Below are positions 12,290 through 22,774 of a stretch of DNA of 64,000 bases, one piece after another; within the stretch, counting starts at the first letter, position 1; the number at the start of each line of letters is the position of its first letter. Source of the stretch: Arthrobotrys musiformis. Taxonomy: Eukaryota > Ascomycota > Orbiliomycetes > Orbiliales > Orbiliaceae. A model generated the notes under the pieces. It saw only the letters and a program-made list of their open reading frames with translations, did not search any database and had not been told where the DNA came from. The stretch covers positions 1,302,001 through 1,366,000 of the forward strand of contig JAVHJL010000009.1 in the NCBI GenBank assembly GCA_036971715.1, given 5' to 3'. A program made the position numbers and the translations under genes.

Positions 12290-12510
12290 GGGTAGATTGT
12301 AGACTGTAGACTGTAATTGTAGATTGTAGATTGTAGACTGTAGAATGTAGTCTGTAGATATCATTGTAGTCTGTAGATTGTCGTCTGTAGATTGTAGATT
12401 CTTGTATTTGTAGACTTTTGTATATACTTGTAGGTCTTTTGTACTTAGGTTTTTTTTGTACATACTTGTAAATTGTTCCCTGTGAATGTTGTAGATTGTA
12501 GATTGTAGTC
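12290..12510 (+). repeat. Degenerate 7-bp minisatellite (TTGTAGA/CTGTAGA)
   Basis: Repeated (T/C)TGTAGA units, interrupted by TTGTATTTGTAGAC-like variants, run for about 220 bp. It does not match the common TTAGGG telomere unit. Confidence 0.9.
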
Positions 12511-12569
12511 AGTCCCCTCTATGGCATCCGGGTACGAGACCAGTTTGGTGGATTGGGAGGGGAGGTTTG

Positions 12570-12638
12570 GAAGGGATGGAAAGGATGGAAAGGATGGAAA
12601 GGGTGGAAAGGATGGAAAGGATGGAAAGGGTGGAAGGG
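12570..12638 (+). repeat. 9-bp minisatellite (GGATGGAAA)
   Basis: About seven units of GGATGGAAA/GGGTGGAAA. On the plus strand these read as Gly-Lys-Asp triplets in a short open frame that I regard as fortuitous. Confidence 0.9.
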
Positions 12639-12639
12639 A

Positions 12640-13295
12640 TTGGGTGGTTTGGGTGGTTTGGAGAATTGGAGGTCTGAATAGTTTATATTGGGAATTAAAT
12701 TATAATCAGATAGATAGTTTTAACAGCCTCAGTGGCTTTGGGGGATTTGGTAGTTTAGATTAATTACGATTTGGATTGGAATAGTTTAGGTAGTTTAGAC
12801 TAGCTAGTTACAATTTGGACTTCAATTTATACTTATCCCACTTCATCAAGTAACTTAACTTACTTAGAACTAAAAGATTGCAAGGAATATATGTTTCGGT
12901 CGTATTTTATAAACTTCGCCACGAGGTTAATTTTTAGTACCGCTTTGGAATATTAACATGCTGTGGGAGTTGCAATGAAAAATAATTTGTGCTTTCTCTA
13001 GAAAAACTGTTACTAGTTCCATACGAGCTGGCTGGGCTGCTCGTAGGCATATCGAAAACGTGGGATATATATAGCTTTAAGTGGGGCTGTAGCGTGACGT
13101 ACTAAAGTTGCGGTTTACTTGATAGACTCAATTGACAATAGTCATACTAACACAACCAGGACAAATAATTAAAGTCCACCGGTATACAGGCCCGATCTAA
13201 TATCTCGACCCCCACAAATCCAAAACCCCAGCCTTTTATCAATCCAAAAAAGACAAGTTAAAAAATCCCAATAAACGTACAAATCCACACCCCCA
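12640..13295. other. Gene-free sequence, partly G/T-rich
   Basis: G/T-rich to about 12820, then ordinary AT-rich intergenic DNA downstream of the Fic gene. No gene or motif was recognised. Confidence 0.5.
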
Positions 13296-14249
13296 TCACC
13301 CCTTCACCCCCTCCAAAACCCTCTCCCCACACTCCCGCACCTTCCCCACAACCAACTCAGCCAACCCCACATGCGACCTCTGCCCCAAAACCTCCACCTC
13401 ACAATCCTCCTCATGGTAAACCCTATTCCCCCTCCCAGCAAGCAAAAGATACCCCTCCCTCCCCTTCTCATCCTCCCCAATCCTTGCTATCAACCCGGTA
13501 TACCTCCACAACACCGCATTCAGCAAAATCCTACACATCCGCCCGTTACCATCGTCGAACGGGTGAATATTCACGAACTGCGTGCACACCCACGCCGCCA
13601 GCTCAATCGGATCCATATCCACACCGTTGAAGTTGCGGATTAAAGTAGCCATGTAGTTTGTCACCGCAGCAGCTCTGATAAATATCGATTTTTTCCGTTT
13701 GCCGGTGTTAGGATCGATGGATGAGGCGGCGATTTCGCAGGTGCGGTATTTACCCGCCCAGAGGGACCAGTGGGTTCCATCGGAATGATCGTGTCCGGAG
13801 CAGAGTATATTGTGGGTTTGGAGGATTAAGTCTTCCGAGAGGGGGGATTTATTTACCACATACTCCGTGAAGAAGAATATGATCGCTTTGGCGTGCTGGA
13901 CTACCTCCAATTCTTGGATATTCCGCGGTTGAAATGGTTGGTTCGCGAACACCTTTTTACAAATCGATACGGTGGAGGGGAGGTCGGTACCAGCGTACTC
14001 GATGAAATTGGAGGAGTATATTAGTTCCGCCAGTTCCTGCTGGATTATCTCGGATAGTTTATCTGGAGGGGTGGAGTTGTAGTGGGAGGAGAGGATGGTG
14101 GTGAGGGTGTATACCCCTTCGTAGGATTTATTTAGAGACACTATTAAAGCCGGGGGTAGTGGGAGACGGGTGGGGAGGATATTTTGTGACAGGGGGGGCA
14201 GGGATTTTAGGAGATTTGCGAGGGAGAGGGGGAGGTTATTGCTATCCAT
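13296..14249 (-). CDS. Fic (Fido) domain protein, putative AMP transferase
   Basis: Single exon, 317 aa, starting at the ATG at 14249. Fic proteins move AMP, or sometimes another phosphate-containing group, from a nucleotide to a hydroxyl on a target protein. The active-site motif HPFDDGNGRMCR begins at His229 and matches HxFx(D/E)GNGRxxR completely, so the enzyme should be competent. An N-terminal segment SSNFIEYAG (residues 79-87) resembles the inhibitory (S/T)xxxE(G/N) motif of self-inhibited Fic proteins, with Ser80 and Glu84 present but Tyr85 instead of Gly or Asn. There is no signal peptide, TPR or membrane segment, so it is unlike animal FICD and likely cytosolic. Its substrate cannot be inferred. 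Bacterial ancestry is possible but untested. Confidence 0.9.
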   Translation of the reverse strand: MDSNNLPLSLANLLKSLPPLSQNILPTRLPLPPALIVSLNKSYEGVYTLTTILSSHYNSTPPDKLSEIIQQELAELIYSSNFIEYAGTDLPSTVSICKKVFANQPFQPRNIQELEVVQHAKAIIFFFTEYVVNKSPLSEDLILQTHNILCSGHDHSDGTHWSLWAGKYRTCEIAASSIDPNTGKRKKSIFIRAAAVTNYMATLIRNFNGVDMDPIELAAWVCTQFVNIHPFDDGNGRMCRILLNAVLWRYTGLIARIGEDEKGREGYLLLAGRGNRVYHEEDCEVEVLGQRSHVGLAELVVGKVRECGERVLEGVKG

Positions 14250-15049
14250 GTTTATATTTGTATTGTATTATTATATTCGAGAGTAGCGTAGTTATATTAT
14301 GGTATTGTGATCTTGATGCGGTGTATGGTGGAATGTGAAGAAAGGAACGGGGACGTTTGGGTAGTGGTGCTTTTGGAGAGCTATATAAGACTCAGGGGGC
14401 TAACTTTTACTATTTTTAACATATATATTTTTTTTAAGTGGAATTGTTCGTCGATGATGAGGGGATATACGATGCGAAGGAGGGGGTTTACGGGATCAAC
14501 TGGCGCGGCGGCACGTGTTGTCTGTTGTATTTTGTATCACATATATCGATCATATCGCGGACGAACTAACCTTCAAATGGTTCTACTGTTCTGGATTTTA
14601 ATATTAAAAAAACAAGGAAAAAATAGGAAAAATAGAGAGAAAAAAATAGAACAAAAAGAAGAAAAAGAAGAAAAAGAAGGAAAATGGTGATAAGCGCATT
14701 TCCTACTACTATCTCTGTTATATCCGTTCAACCCAACGTCAACTTACATGGTAGAATTGATAGCAAGGCGTTGGAACCAAGCGAGCCAATCACCGTCCTC
14801 CCAAAACCTCATCCAACCAAACCAAAACCTCCAAACCGGCCGCTCTCACAACCACTTCCACCAAACGGCCAACCTCAACCCACCGACCCGAATCCCGTCG
14901 TCACCCCTTCCGGCCGGCCACCCACCTCAAGCCGACGGTCCGGAACATCCACCAACCAATCACCACCCAATTGCCCTCCCCCGAGCTCGATACCACCCAC
15001 CCACCATACACATAACCATATAAACCGAGGAAGAAGGGAAGAAGGAAAG
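14250..15049. other. Divergent promoter region, Fic gene / NDUFA11
   Basis: Eight hundred bp between divergent starts. It contains an A/G-rich stretch (14605-14685) and a C-rich stretch (14780-15000). The frame of the downstream gene stays open upstream of its ATG, but that extension is low-complexity Pro/Thr/Ser sequence and is not taken as coding. Confidence 0.5.
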
Positions 15050-15853
15050 ATGGCAGAAGAAACCTACCACCCCCGCGACGCAATCGCCAGCACAACCAAT
15101 GCCGTCCTCCTCAACGGCGCCGCCGGCGTCCTAATCTCCAGCGTCCAGAACACCCTCGCCAAGGAGAACCGCGGACTATTCGGACTATTCACCAAGACCG
15201 GCGGGACCATTGCCATGTTTGGTAATTATACCCTCCATTTAAACTCTTTAAATATTATAAGTAGATGGGATTGTTAATAATTGAAATAGCGGCCGTGGGC
15301 GGAACATACGCCTTCATCAAAGACGCCTCCGCGAACCTACGAGAGACGAACGATGCGTGGAATGCCGCCGTGGGCGGCTTCTTCGGCGGTGCGTTGCTGG
15401 GTATCCGCAGTACGTCCCTTCCAACCCTTATTCTACAGAGAACAATCGTATAGGAAAGAATATTAATGTGAAAATAGCGGGCCGGATCTCATACGTCCTC
15501 GGCTTCGGCACGGGTCTGGCAACTCTACTCGCCTCGTTCGACGCCGGCGGGAACCACTGGAGAGGGTACAAATGGCGCGAAGGGTACGTTGACGACGTCG
15601 CCAGGCGGGAGGAGATCCGGTCGACGAGGAGGCGGCCGTACGAGGAGACGATTGCGGAGATTGGCGAGGGGAGGGGTATGTTCTTCTTATCATTATTATA
15701 ATATATATACATAAGTATATATAGGGAATGAATGGGAGCTAACTTGGTGTAGGAATCTACGGACCCGGGTATGCGGAGCGGAGAGCGGCGCGGCTGAAGG
15801 AGAAGTACGGCATCGAAGTGCCCGTCGAGCACGAGAAGCCTTATGCGTATTAA
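15050..15853 (+). CDS. Complex I accessory subunit B14.7/NDUFA11-like (fungal 21.3 kDa type)
   Basis: Four exons (15050..15221, 15290..15409, 15478..15675, 15753..15853) encode 196 aa. The protein begins MAEETYHPRDA and carries Tim17/22-like membrane segments rich in Gly and Ala, including GGTIAMFG, AAVGGFFGGALLG and YVLGFGTGLATLLASFDAGG. A conserved basic tail ends in RRRPYEETIAEIGEGRG. These match the fungal NADH:ubiquinone oxidoreductase subunit related to mammalian NDUFA11, in the proximal membrane arm of complex I in the mitochondrial inner membrane. Introns are 68, 68 and 77 bp with GTAATT, GTACGT and GTATGT donors. It is followed 234 bp later by the tubulin cofactor C gene on the same strand. 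Confidence 0.9.
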
Positions 15854-16087
15854 GCTTTTGTGGATGGGGGTTATTTGTACATATTTTTTTTGTTAAAAAC
15901 AGCGGAACTTGAATATACATACTATATTACATTATACTCTATTTGAACGCTATAAAAAGTGGTAAAAGCGCAGTTTTGGCGGGTTATATAAACTCCAATA
16001 CGCGAGTCCACCAAACTATAAACCGTACAAACCATATAAAACCCGTCCTCGATACAAAAACATATAAAATAGAAGATAAAATAGAAA

Positions 16088-17005
16088 ATGGACGAACCGG
16101 CAGAAGACCCCAAACCCGCCTTCCACGCCGCCTTCACCGCCGCAATCTCCTCGCTCTCGTCCGCGATCTCGTCCCTCCCGTCGCTGGGGCATTCCGCACA
16201 GCAGGACGCCATTTCCTCCTCTCTGTCCAAAATCAGCGAGCTGACGGTGCAACTCAAAGATGCGGCGGGGTTTTTACCCGCGTACGAGATGCGGGTGTAC
16301 AGCGAGGTACCTCCCTCTTCTATAAAATATATATATATAATTACTAAAGTTTTACAGCAACTGAAGGGCGTATCGGACTCCCTCTCCACCTCCCGAAAAG
16401 CCGTCGCCCCGCGTGCCAAATTCTCCTTCAAGAACCGCCGCAGCGGCCCATCTTCAACTCCAACATCAACATCAACCCCAAAACCTCCAGCACCAGTACC
16501 AACACCACCACTCCCAAAACCCCCACCCTCCACAACGGGCATACTCTCCCTCTCCTCCCTAACCAACCGCACCATCCTCCCTCAAACAACCGAGGAATCC
16601 TTCACGACAGCATCAATAACCACCATAGCCTCATCCCTCATCTTCGCCGCGGTAGAGGGACCAGTACACATCACCGACGTCAAAAGTAGTATACTCGTCA
16701 TTTCATGCCGGCAGTTTAGATTACACGATTGTAATAATGTGGATGTGTATTTACGGTGCAGCAGCAGGCCCATCATCGAGCGGTGTTCTAATATCAGGGT
16801 TTCCCCGCTGTCTAGTTATTTAAAGGGGGTGTTGGGTGTAGATGGAGACGGAGAGGATAGATGGGACCAGATCGATGATTTCAACTGGCTGAAGGAGGGA
16901 CGGGCATCGCCGAATTGGCGGGTACTCAAAGAGGAGGAGAGGATTGGGGAGGAGCGGTGGAGGGGGGTGTTAGAAGGCGGGGACATCGAGTCGCTGCTGC
17001 CATAA
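16088..17005 (+). CDS. Tubulin-binding cofactor C (TBCC domain)
   Basis: Two exons (16088..16306, 16358..17005) give 288 aa. TBCC completes beta-tubulin folding by stimulating GTP hydrolysis in the cofactor D/E/tubulin complex; relatives include yeast Cin2. Residues 1-95 are helical, as in the TBCC N-terminal domain. A Pro/Thr/Ser linker follows. The C-terminal beta-helix contains SCRQFRLHDCNNVDVYLRC and SRPIIERCSNIRVSPL, the Arg-containing core conserved in TBCC domains. The 51-bp intron (GTACCT to TTACAG) is a multiple of three without an in-frame stop, so unspliced RNA would add 17 residues. The gene converges on the CBP6-like gene with only 65 bp between stop codons. Confidence 0.9.
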   Translation: MDEPAEDPKPAFHAAFTAAISSLSSAISSLPSLGHSAQQDAISSSLSKISELTVQLKDAAGFLPAYEMRVYSEVPPSSIKYIYIITKVLQQLKGVSDSLSTSRKAVAPRAKFSFKNRRSGPSSTPTSTSTPKPPAPVPTPPLPKPPPSTTGILSLSSLTNRTILPQTTEESFTTASITTIASSLIFAAVEGPVHITDVKSSILVISCRQFRLHDCNNVDVYLRCSSRPIIERCSNIRVSPLSSYLKGVLGVDGDGEDRWDQIDDFNWLKEGRASPNWRVLKEEERIGEERWRGVLEGGDIESLLP

Positions 17006-17070
17006 TATAATAATAATAATAATATACAGATAATTATAATGATAGTGGTGGTATGTACAGATGATTATAA

Positions 17071-17606
17071 TCAATGTTCCCAGCGGATGAAGCCCTTCCA
17101 GCTGTTGAGGTAGGCGGTCAGCCAGTTGCGCTTGGGGGCCTGGTCGAGCTCGCCGACGAGGCGGGCGTAGTATTCCGGGTCGAAGCCGGGGCGGGCCAGC
17201 GTGCTAACGGGGTACTACTCCAATATTAACATCCCTTCACAATATAATCTAAGTAATATAGTGGGTAGAGGGTAGATACCTTCTTCTGGTAGCGGTTGTT
17301 GACGAGGCCCCTCATGACCCCCCACTGCTTTTCCGGGTCAGACAGCGGGTAGTCTTTGTAGACGACTATGGCCGGCGGGAGGCCATCCTCGACCTTGGGA
17401 CGGAACTTCTCTGGGGGAGAGGAAGAGCCAAAGTCGGCTTCGAGGCGGGTGGAGAGGAAGTTCGGGAAGTTGACGTCGGGGCGGAGGGGGTCCTTCGGCC
17501 AGAGGGAGGGGATGGGCGAGAACAGCGCCTTGTACTACTTCTCTGTTAGTATTTTATATCGTATATATAGAGGAGGGGGGGGGGGTACAGCAGCGCGGCG
17601 GGACAT
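17071..17606 (-). CDS. CBP6: CBP6/UQCC2-like complex III assembly factor
   Basis: Three exons (17606..17589, 17534..17280, 17214..17071) encode 138 aa. The tiny first exon supplies MSRRAA. The N-terminal SLWPKDPLRPDVNF, the central NNRYQKKYPVS (spanning the second splice) and the C-terminal FDPEYYARLVGELDQAPKRN fit the Cbp6/UQCC2 pattern. In yeast Cbp6, with Cbp3, binds the mitochondrial ribosome exit and promotes cytochrome b synthesis and early bc1 complex assembly. The protein is small and soluble, with no membrane segment, and mitochondrial matrix location is expected. The assignment rests on motif pattern and length. The paralogous LYR or other small assembly factor families are less likely alternatives. 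Confidence 0.75.
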
Positions 17607-18777
17607 GGTATCATATCATGTGGAATTCGAAGTGTAGTGGAAAAAGAGAAGAGTCTTGGCAACGCAGAGGAGCGGACCATTTTTAGCTTTTTAAGCTTAT
17701 AAAACCGGGCTTTCAGGAATAAGCAATTATCCATACACATACTACCATACATACAGCATACAAACATACTATACACTACCTGTACATAGTATAGTATAGA
17801 GGTATACAGACAGATGGATAGACACCGGAGAGTGTAGTCTGTATCGGTGTAGAGGGTATGGATACAGAGGGGATAGGGGAACAGGGAATGGGGGGCTGTC
17901 ACCGTGATATCATGACCAAAAAGGATATCAGATCTGAGCATCACGATACACATATCAACCGAGGCCATTCCCCGTCTCTCCATCACTCTCTCCTCCATCA
18001 CATCTCACACTCTCTGTTGTATTGTATACTGTATCTGGAATATCTCCAGCTTCAGCAATATATATATGTAACTGAGTATATAAGTGTATAAGAGTGCATG
18101 GGTGTATACATGGGTGTATATTGTATATGACCCCTGGCACAGCGATGTGTCTGTGATGCCGATGTGAATATTTGCTTATTCTCTATACGATACAAAACTA
18201 ACTGGCCACAAAATAACGTTCTTTACAAGAATTATAATAACCAAGTTTAAGTCAGTAATAATCGAATGAAAGAATGAAAGAAAGAAAAGCTGGTTAAATA
18301 AAATGCCTCGCCCTCTTTTTTTCCCTCTTTCTCCTCTCTTTTTCCCCTTCTTCTAATTCCTCGTAACTATTCCTTTTGTTCTTCTTATTCCTTTACTGGG
18401 TATTACAAGGTGCCTCTATTTGATGCTCTGAACGTCTTTCTTGGGGTGCTCGTTTATCCTCTCTATCACTCTCCACCATACTCCATACTACCACTCCATC
18501 CACCATACTGCTGCTGTCACTGCTACGATAACCTGACAGAACGGAGCCCGCGTTGAAGCCAAAGCCAACCATCGCCACTTCCTCTTTCTCTCATCCACAC
18601 TCCAACCACCACCACACAACCACCATACAACCACACTCTCATACACACACAACAGCCACCAACCGTGCAACCTCGTTCCATTACATCACCCTTCGATAAT
18701 AAAAGATACTTAGGATATTATTATCGATCGATTGACTGGAGATAATTGCTGGGATAAGGAAGAAAGAGACCGCGTCG
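17607..18777. other. Divergent promoter region, CBP6-like / HPC2
   Basis: About 1.2 kb of low-complexity DNA. It includes TATA-rich and TGTATA-rich runs (17700-18130), pyrimidine-rich DNA (18310-18400) and a CCACCA-type repeat (18590-18650). No gene was recognised. Confidence 0.5.
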
Positions 18778-20359
18778 ATGTCTTACGACGGCAGCCCCGG
18801 CCACGGCCACCGGCACCAGTCCTCGCCCTACTCCGATTCCATCTCATCTGCTGCTGCTCCCCCTCGCTCGTCTAATACAACCACCCAGAGGACCTCCACG
18901 CCCTCCAATCGGCCCGCTGGTACTTCCCCCTTCCCTCTTCTCTTCTTGTCTGTATTGTATGTGTATGTGTATAGGTGTATGTATATGTATGGGAAGAGAT
19001 GGGATGGATGCAGCCCCTCTCATCTTCCTCCTCCGCTCTCTCTCTATATGTATACATATATACATACCTATATACGACTTAACTGTATATGCTGGGCATA
19101 TTTATTTTATTTTATTTTTATTTTTATTAATTTGTTAATTGATAGGAACTCGCTCCTCCGGCCGCTTCAACGTCTCCGACCTCGTCGAATCTGACCCCGA
19201 CGCGCCCTCGCCCTCCTCAAAGTCCCTCAAACGCAAAGCCTCCCCCGAACGCTCCTCCAACGACTACTCCCCCTACCCCACCCCCGACCACCTCCCCTCC
19301 AAGCAGCAGAACCGCGCCTCCGCCTCCCCCGCCCTCTCTGCCCTCCTCAATGGCTCCCCGCCCTTGCGCCCCGTCCAGGGCTCTCCCATCCCCAACCCCC
19401 CTCCCTCCTTAACCCCTCCCACCGCCACCGCCTCCCTCAACATTTCTTCTCTATCCCCCCCGCAGCCGAAGGCCATCACCGAGATCACAAAATCTTCCTC
19501 CTCATCATCCACAAAACGAGCAACCGTAACCTCTGCTCCGGCCTCCCCCAAACCCGCCTCGCGGACCACCGCTGCCGTCCCTCCCGTCGCCAAATCCGGC
19601 GGCCTCCTCGCTGGCACCTTTGGCGACGTAGCACTGGGCGACGAGGACCCCGAACCCCCCGTCCCCACCGTCGTCCTCCAGATCTCCCTCAATGGGGAAA
19701 CAAACAAGTACATCGACGTCTCCAAGCTCGCCGAGGAAAAATACGGCTGGGCGGCACTCAACCCGCGTCTCGCACGCGCCAAACTCCGTCCGGACGCATC
19801 GGGCGACGAGGCCATGATGGATGCTTCGGAATCCGAATCGGCAATGGAGGACAAGCTCGTCGGCGGCGTCATCAGCGATGCCAACATGAGCGGATTGGAC
19901 AAGCCGAAGAAGAGGAAGAGGAGGGTGGACGAGTACTACGACGCCAACGATCCCTTCATCGACGACTCCGAGATGCTGTGGGAGGAGCAGGCGGCGGCCA
20001 GCAAGGATGGGTTCTTTGTCTACAGCGGTCCTCTGGTGCCCGAGGGCGAGAGGCCGCAGATTGAACGGTACCTCCACCCCATCATATTTAACAAGAGTTA
20101 TATACTGACAATGGTATTTAGAACAAACGGCGGCCCGCCAAAACGGGGCCGAGGCCGTGGCGGCAGAGGCGCTGGCACCGGTCGCGGCGGAGGCAACGCC
20201 GGCAAATCCACCGCGCCGCGAAAACCCCGCGTCACCAAGGCCGTCAAAGAAAAGATGGAAAAGGAGAAGGAGGAACGCGAGAAAACCGCTCTCAAAATGG
20301 CGGCGGCGGCGGCCCAAACCGGTGTCCCGCCCCCGCAGGGTCGTGCTGTTGCTGTATAA
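18778..20359 (+). CDS. HPC2: HPC2-like HIR complex subunit (HUN/ubinuclein domain)
   Basis: Three exons (18778..18919, 19146..20067, 20122..20359) encode 433 aa. The protein is mostly disordered and rich in Ser and Pro. It has the Hpc2-related HUN domain at residues about 309-345, with DEYYDANDPFIDDSEMLWEE, then FFVYSGPL. This domain binds Hir1/HIRA in the replication-independent H3-H4 chaperone complex that represses histone genes and assembles nucleosomes. A KKRKRR nuclear localisation signal directly precedes it. The tail has an RGRGGRG-type Gly/Arg region and a Lys/Glu helix. The second intron, 54 bp, is in phase and stop-free. Third-position GC is high in exon 2, unlike the flanking intergenic DNA. 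Confidence 0.9.
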
Positions 20360-20758
20360 CTCTTTTTTTTCCTTACATAACTTTTTTGTTATCATAAGCT
20401 TTTCGGGGTGTTCTTTTTTTATCTTTCATTTACAGGAGTGCCTCTTTTTTTTTTTTCCAAACGATGCTCGCTTTTTTCACCAGGAGATTTTTCCTTTTGT
20501 TAAAACTTTTTTTTATCATGGCGTTTTTGTTTTTGTTCATAGGGATCGTTACATTAACTGTCTTTCAGTATTTTTTTCATAGGCGGGCGGTGAAATTTTT
20601 ACTCTCCTTTTTACTTTATTACGGTGTGTATAATTCTTCTGGGAATGACCTTTTAACTCAGAGTACATTTGTTTCTTTAGTACATATATTCAATAGTAGC
20701 AGTTTCCAAATACATATTTTCAATCCCCTCCTCGTAGTACACTATAATAGATACATCT
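20360..20758. other. Intergenic, T-rich
   Basis: Four hundred bp between convergent genes, dominated by T runs on the plus strand. No gene was seen. Confidence 0.6.
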
Positions 20759-21235
20759 TCAATCCCACTCCTCCGGCCACAGATGCGCAAACCCATCCTT
20801 CTTCGCCACCTCCCCCCACCGCTTACACTCCTCCTCCAACCACCTCCACCGCAAGACATCCGGATGCCCCTCATCCTGCAGCACATCCCCAATCCTCTCC
20901 CTCAACCCCTCCACCTCCCTCGCCGAACCGCGGTAGGTTAGTACCCGTCCATCGGATAGGGGCACAGAAAGCGTAGTAGCCGCCTCCCGCGCGGCTTTGG
21001 CGGCGAGTTCCCAGAACGACCGTTTTTCGGAATCAGACCAGGATTCGTAATCGCTGATGTCGGGGATGGGGTCGTTTTCGTCGAAGGAGGGTGTGGATTG
21101 CTTCCGCGGTCGGGGTTTTCGGGGGGGTGCGATGGTGATGGAGGATGGGTTTACGCAGGCGGTTACGGCTTTTGTGGTCGGTGGGTGGGTGTAGAATATG
21201 CTTAGTAGCATCTTCTTCGGTGGGGTTGGGGACAT
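20759..21235 (-). CDS. Hypothetical protein, 158 aa
   Basis: Single open frame from ATG 21235, with an alternative ATG nine codons in. I do not recognise a family. Residues 1-50 are Pro/Thr-rich and basic. The remainder is acidic and helical with many Trp residues (SWSDSEKRSFWELAAKA, then LRWRWLEEECKRWGE, ending LWPEEW). Amino-acid composition and codon use look like real coding sequence rather than chance. No signal peptide or membrane segment is seen, and no splice sites are needed. Confidence 0.6.
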   Translation of the reverse strand: MSPTPPKKMLLSIFYTHPPTTKAVTACVNPSSITIAPPRKPRPRKQSTPSFDENDPIPDISDYESWSDSEKRSFWELAAKAAREAATTLSVPLSDGRVLTYRGSAREVEGLRERIGDVLQDEGHPDVLRWRWLEEECKRWGEVAKKDGFAHLWPEEWD

Positions 21236-21408
21236 TTTTGGTTTATTTTATTTTATTTAATTGGTTTATTTGGAAGTGAGACTGTGGGTCTTTAACTTCC
21301 CAGAGGAAATAATTTTTTGAACGGCATGCTGAGGTATTTACACATCCACCCGTAGATCCGTCTGAGTAAAAACGAGCCTTATACCCCCCTTCCAATAAAC
21401 AGTAATCC

Positions 21409-21627
21409 TTAACTCCCACGCGCGTTCGCCATCCTGATGCGTTTGAGAATCGATACCCCCTCCATCACACCCTCATTGCCCACCCCAAACGCCTCGGCGA
21501 CTTCGGGAAGGGCAAGGAAATCCTGCTGTGTGAAGACGTCGGGTGAGTCTGAGCGGTTTGTTGTGGGTTTTTGTTTCTTGAGTGGTGGGGGGGATGGTTC
21601 TGGGGATTTGGGCGGTGGGGATGACAT
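21409..21627 (-). CDS. Hypothetical small protein, 72 aa
   Basis: Short open frame starting at ATG 21627. It has a Pro/Ser/Lys-rich N-terminus with a PLKKQK basic patch, then a compact helical-looking part containing FTQQDFLALPEVAEAFGVG. No family was recognised. It lies 173 bp upstream of the 158-aa gene on the same strand and might also be its upstream exon, although no obvious splice pair joins them. Confidence 0.4.
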   Translation of the reverse strand: MSSPPPKSPEPSPPPLKKQKPTTNRSDSPDVFTQQDFLALPEVAEAFGVGNEGVMEGVSILKRIRMANARGS

Positions 21628-22774
21628 TTTGGTTTTGTATTGGGGTTGTGTGGTGGTAGTGAGGATGGTAAGGAGGATGGTGGTTTGAGGGTGAGGGAAT
21701 GGGATCAGGGGGTATTCATCTCGATTTGTTTAGTAACGTGGGGTGATGTGGTATACGAGATAATTAATACAAGAAGACGTAAATCCGACGATCCTGTTTT
21801 TCGGAGTTTTGAATTGTTTTGTGGAAATTGTGTTGGTGAGGTTTGATGTTGGTGGCGTTGGGTTAGCCACTGTTGAGGCGTTCATATTGTGGTTTATGAG
21901 TGCTGATGTGCAGGGAATCGAAAGGGGTATACAAAATTACATCCCTCCGATGACCTTTTTTAATTTTTTAGCTGGTCCCCTGGCATCGACGCTAGCTCGT
22001 CCCGTAAATATGATAAATGGGTCTATAGTAACGTGATCTTATACTGACACTTTTTTTTTTAGAAGTTTGGCGTGGTGGATAATTGCATGATATGTTGATA
22101 TGAGGATTTAGTTCATCTGTGTTTAATTAAAGGTAGAGATGAAAAGGAGGAACCGGTTAAAGGAGTGTATTAGTATTACATGCAGTATATTTCTCCGGCG
22201 TGGTATATAGAAGCGGTGAGGAGGTGGATTGGGCAGCGTTCCTGTGTATTGATTATATATATATCAGTACCTCTAGACTCAGTTGATTCCGGGACCGGTG
22301 TCTTAATAATAACTTGGATATTCCTGAGATCCTTTGATGTTACTAGCAAAATCTCTGGCAAATCGATAAAGGAGTGGGGTGGAAGATATTGGCATTTCGG
22401 CACTATGGAAATCTGCGTTGCAGCTGTTGCAATTGTGAGGTACCACAGGTGGCTTAGCAGCTCTTTCGGGAACGCCAAATACAACGGAACCTGATCCCAG
22501 GCGATGTTGTGGCCAGAAGCTGTAGCTAGCTAAGCTACTTTATGTACTGGCCGAATCCAAGGCATACCTGATGCGTCCCCTCCGTTAACTGGCGGGTGGC
22601 CTTGTTATCAGGTTTTTGGGAGGGGACTCATATATGCTTCGAGGATGTGTATATAAAGACCTCTCGCCCGGCGGGCTTCGATTTATTTGCTTCGTTAGCG
22701 TACGCTTCTTTACCCGTCTACCCTATACTTTTTAAAAGCCGGGCTGGTACGTTGTATTTTCAATTCTATATAAA
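21628..22774. other. Intergenic, upstream of the F-box gene
   Basis: About 1.1 kb, G/T-rich at 21600-21850 and otherwise mixed. Open frames on both strands at 22176-22494 lack conserved motifs. No gene was recognised. Confidence 0.5.

Noticed and set aside
12521..12763. Collagen-like open frame with Gly-Lys-Asp triplets
   Set aside because: The triplets come from the 9-bp GGATGGAAA minisatellite in G/T-rich DNA. No signal peptide, splice structure or conserved flank.
14684..15049. Upstream extension of the NDUFA11-like frame
   Set aside because: Pro/Ser/Thr low-complexity sequence. The conserved protein starts at MAEETYHP.
15050..17606. Possible respiratory gene cluster (complex I subunit next to a complex III assembly factor)
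   Set aside because: The tubulin cofactor gene lies between them and strands differ. Chance proximity is the simpler reading.
22176..22494. Overlapping about 100-codon frames on both strands upstream of the F-box gene
   Set aside because: Neither shows conserved features or splice continuation. Simultaneous opening on both strands suggests chance.
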